Assembly: GCA_027731885.1 (NCBI GenBank)
Contig: JAQCAO010000077.1
Location: forward strand, 1-6,015
Direction of reading: 5' to 3'
DNA from: Actinomycetota bacterium
GTDB lineage: Bacteria > Actinomycetota > Actinomycetes > Nanopelagicales > Nanopelagicaceae
DNA: 6,015 nt
This document shows positions 5,209 to 6,015 of the stretch, piece by piece. Each line of letters opens with the position of its first letter. Within the stretch, counting starts at the first letter, position 1. The notes beneath the pieces were generated by a model that worked only from the letters and a program-made list of their open reading frames with translations, made no database searches and had not been told where the DNA came from. A program made the translations under genes and the position numbers.

Positions 5209-5687
5209 TGGCATATACCGAACCCAGCGCAGTTGAGCGCTTGAGCTTTATGCAAAACGCCAAGAACGTGGCGATCGTGGGGGCATCAGATAACCCATCG
5301 CGCGCGAGTTACTTTGTGGCTACTTATCTGCTCTCGGCGTCGCACTTCAAATTATTCTTTGTAAACCCGAATTTAGATGAAATTCTGGGACAGAAGGTTT
5401 ATAAATCACTGGCTGATATTGAAGAGCCAATCGATATCGTCGATGTCTTTAGAAAACCTGCTGATATTTCGGGAGTAATGGGCGAAGCAATTGCGATTAA
5501 AGCTAAGACTTTCTGGATGCAACTCGGTATTTCAGATCAGGCTTCTGCCGAGCGCGGTGCTGCGGCTGGCTTAAATGTCGTGCAAGATAAGTGTTTAAAG
5601 ATCGAACATGCGCGCTTTGCGGGTGGACTTAACTTGGCGGGATTTAATACCGGAGTTATTTCTTCAAAGCGCAATAAATCTATCTAG
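5208..5687 (+). CDS. CoA-binding domain protein (YccU-like)
   Basis: A 159-residue single-domain Rossmann protein of the CoA_binding_2 type, related to E. coli YccU and to the CoA-binding domain of succinyl-CoA synthetase alpha. Seen: [15 protein letters not shown] (21-35) as the nucleotide-binding turn; FVNPN (51-55); VDVFRKP (78-84); TFWMQLGI (101-108); and the [14 protein letters not shown] motif (121-134) with the conserved Asp-x-Cys region. The biochemical role of this family is poorly known; CoA or acyl-CoA binding is the family inference. It is the second gene of an operon with metY, whose stop overlaps its start by one base, so it may serve the acetyl-CoA-dependent homoserine route, though that is speculative. 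An in-frame start further upstream lies inside metY and adds unrelated residues. The stop TAG overlaps the photolyase stop on the opposite strand. Confidence 0.92.
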   Translation: MAYTEPSAVERLSFMQNAKNVAIVGASDNPSRASYFVATYLLSASHFKLFFVNPNLDEILGQKVYKSLADIEEPIDIVDVFRKPADISGVMGEAIAIKAKTFWMQLGISDQASAERGAAAGLNVVQDKCLKIEHARFAGGLNLAGFNTGVISSKRNKSI

Positions 5688-6015
5688 ATCTCACCTTTAT
5701 CTAAACCCTGTAAGACTTCTTTAGCGCGCAGTTTTAACTGCGGCAGATCAGATAAGCGATTTAAACCGAAGATCTGTTGGCTCATTCGGTGATTATTCTT
5801 GAATGTTTCGCTATGGCGATCTAGAAAATCCCAATACAAAGTCGTAAATGGACAGGCGTCATCACCGGTGCGAACTTTGGGGTTGTACTTGCAACCCTTG
5901 CAGTAATTACTCATGCGAGAGATATAGGCACCACCTGCGGCATATGGCTTAGTCATCATTGCGCCACCATCGGCGTGCACGCCCATACCGATGACATTAG
6001 GAACCATCACCCATT
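5684..6015 (-). CDS. FeS-type cryptochrome/photolyase (DPRP family), C-terminal part only
   Basis: The visible 109 codons are the C-terminal end of a deoxyribodipyrimidine photolyase-related protein; the gene runs off the right edge, with Trp encoded at 6013-6011, so no start is visible. Known members such as Agrobacterium PhrB are FAD enzymes with a 4Fe-4S cluster that repair (6-4) photoproducts in light. Counting from that Trp, the motifs are [11 protein letters not shown] (1-11), [21 protein letters not shown] (14-34), Cys38 and Cys41 in YCKGCKY, and Cys54 in [15 protein letters not shown]. The spacing C-x2-C-x12-C equals that of PhrB Cys438, Cys441 and Cys454. The fourth cluster Cys is upstream, outside the window. 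The reading frame is intact to the stop. The gene converges on the CoA-binding gene with a 4-bp overlap. Substrate specificity cannot be judged from this part. Confidence 0.94.
   Translation of the reverse strand, partial: WVMVPNVIGMGVHADGGAMMTKPYAAGGAYISRMSNYCKGCKYNPKVRTGDDACPFTTLYWDFLDRHSETFKNNHRMSQQIFGLNRLSDLPQLKLRAKEVLQGLDKGEI

Overview
The window looks like part of a compact, mid-GC actinobacterial chromosome, most like a streamlined freshwater lineage of the acI / Nanopelagicales kind. That placement is an inference. It rests on the dense packing (abutting or overlapping stop codons), several apparently leaderless genes, protein sequences of actinobacterial flavour, a secreted protein carrying a Cys/Lys/Trp motif I associate with such lineages, and an iron-sulfur photolyase that would suit a sunlit habitat. 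I see no rRNA, tRNA, CRISPR array, insertion sequence or phage gene.

Layout. On the minus strand, positions 1-1017 hold a Gfo/Idh/MocA-family dehydrogenase whose C-terminus is cut by the window edge. Upstream of it on the same strand, after a 136-bp gap, lies an Old Yellow Enzyme-family flavin oxidoreductase (1154-2221). A 121-bp divergent promoter region separates this from a secreted cytochrome b5-like haem protein on the plus strand (2343-2927), followed by a small membrane-anchored protein of unknown function (2993-3391). A small cupin on the minus strand (3392-3853) faces it stop to stop. The cupin is divergent, across only 44 bp, from an O-acetylhomoserine sulfhydrylase (3898-5208). The stop of that gene overlaps the start of a YccU-like CoA-binding protein (5208-5687). 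The right edge holds the C-terminal part of an FeS-type photolyase/cryptochrome (5684-6015, minus), which overlaps the CoA-binding gene by four bases.

How the genes may work together. The sulfhydrylase and the CoA-binding protein form a clear two-gene operon for sulfur amino-acid synthesis. The cupin shares its promoter region with them, and a perfect 7-bp inverted repeat there could be a shared operator. The other genes show no obvious common pathway.

The most notable signals are regulatory. Four genes have a -10-like hexamer exactly six bases before the start codon and no Shine-Dalgarno, which points to leaderless mRNAs. Both divergent promoter regions contain inverted repeats that overlap a -10 element and a start codon. 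I do not find convincing evidence of a wholly new biological system; the cupin-sulfhydrylase pair is the most testable functional lead.
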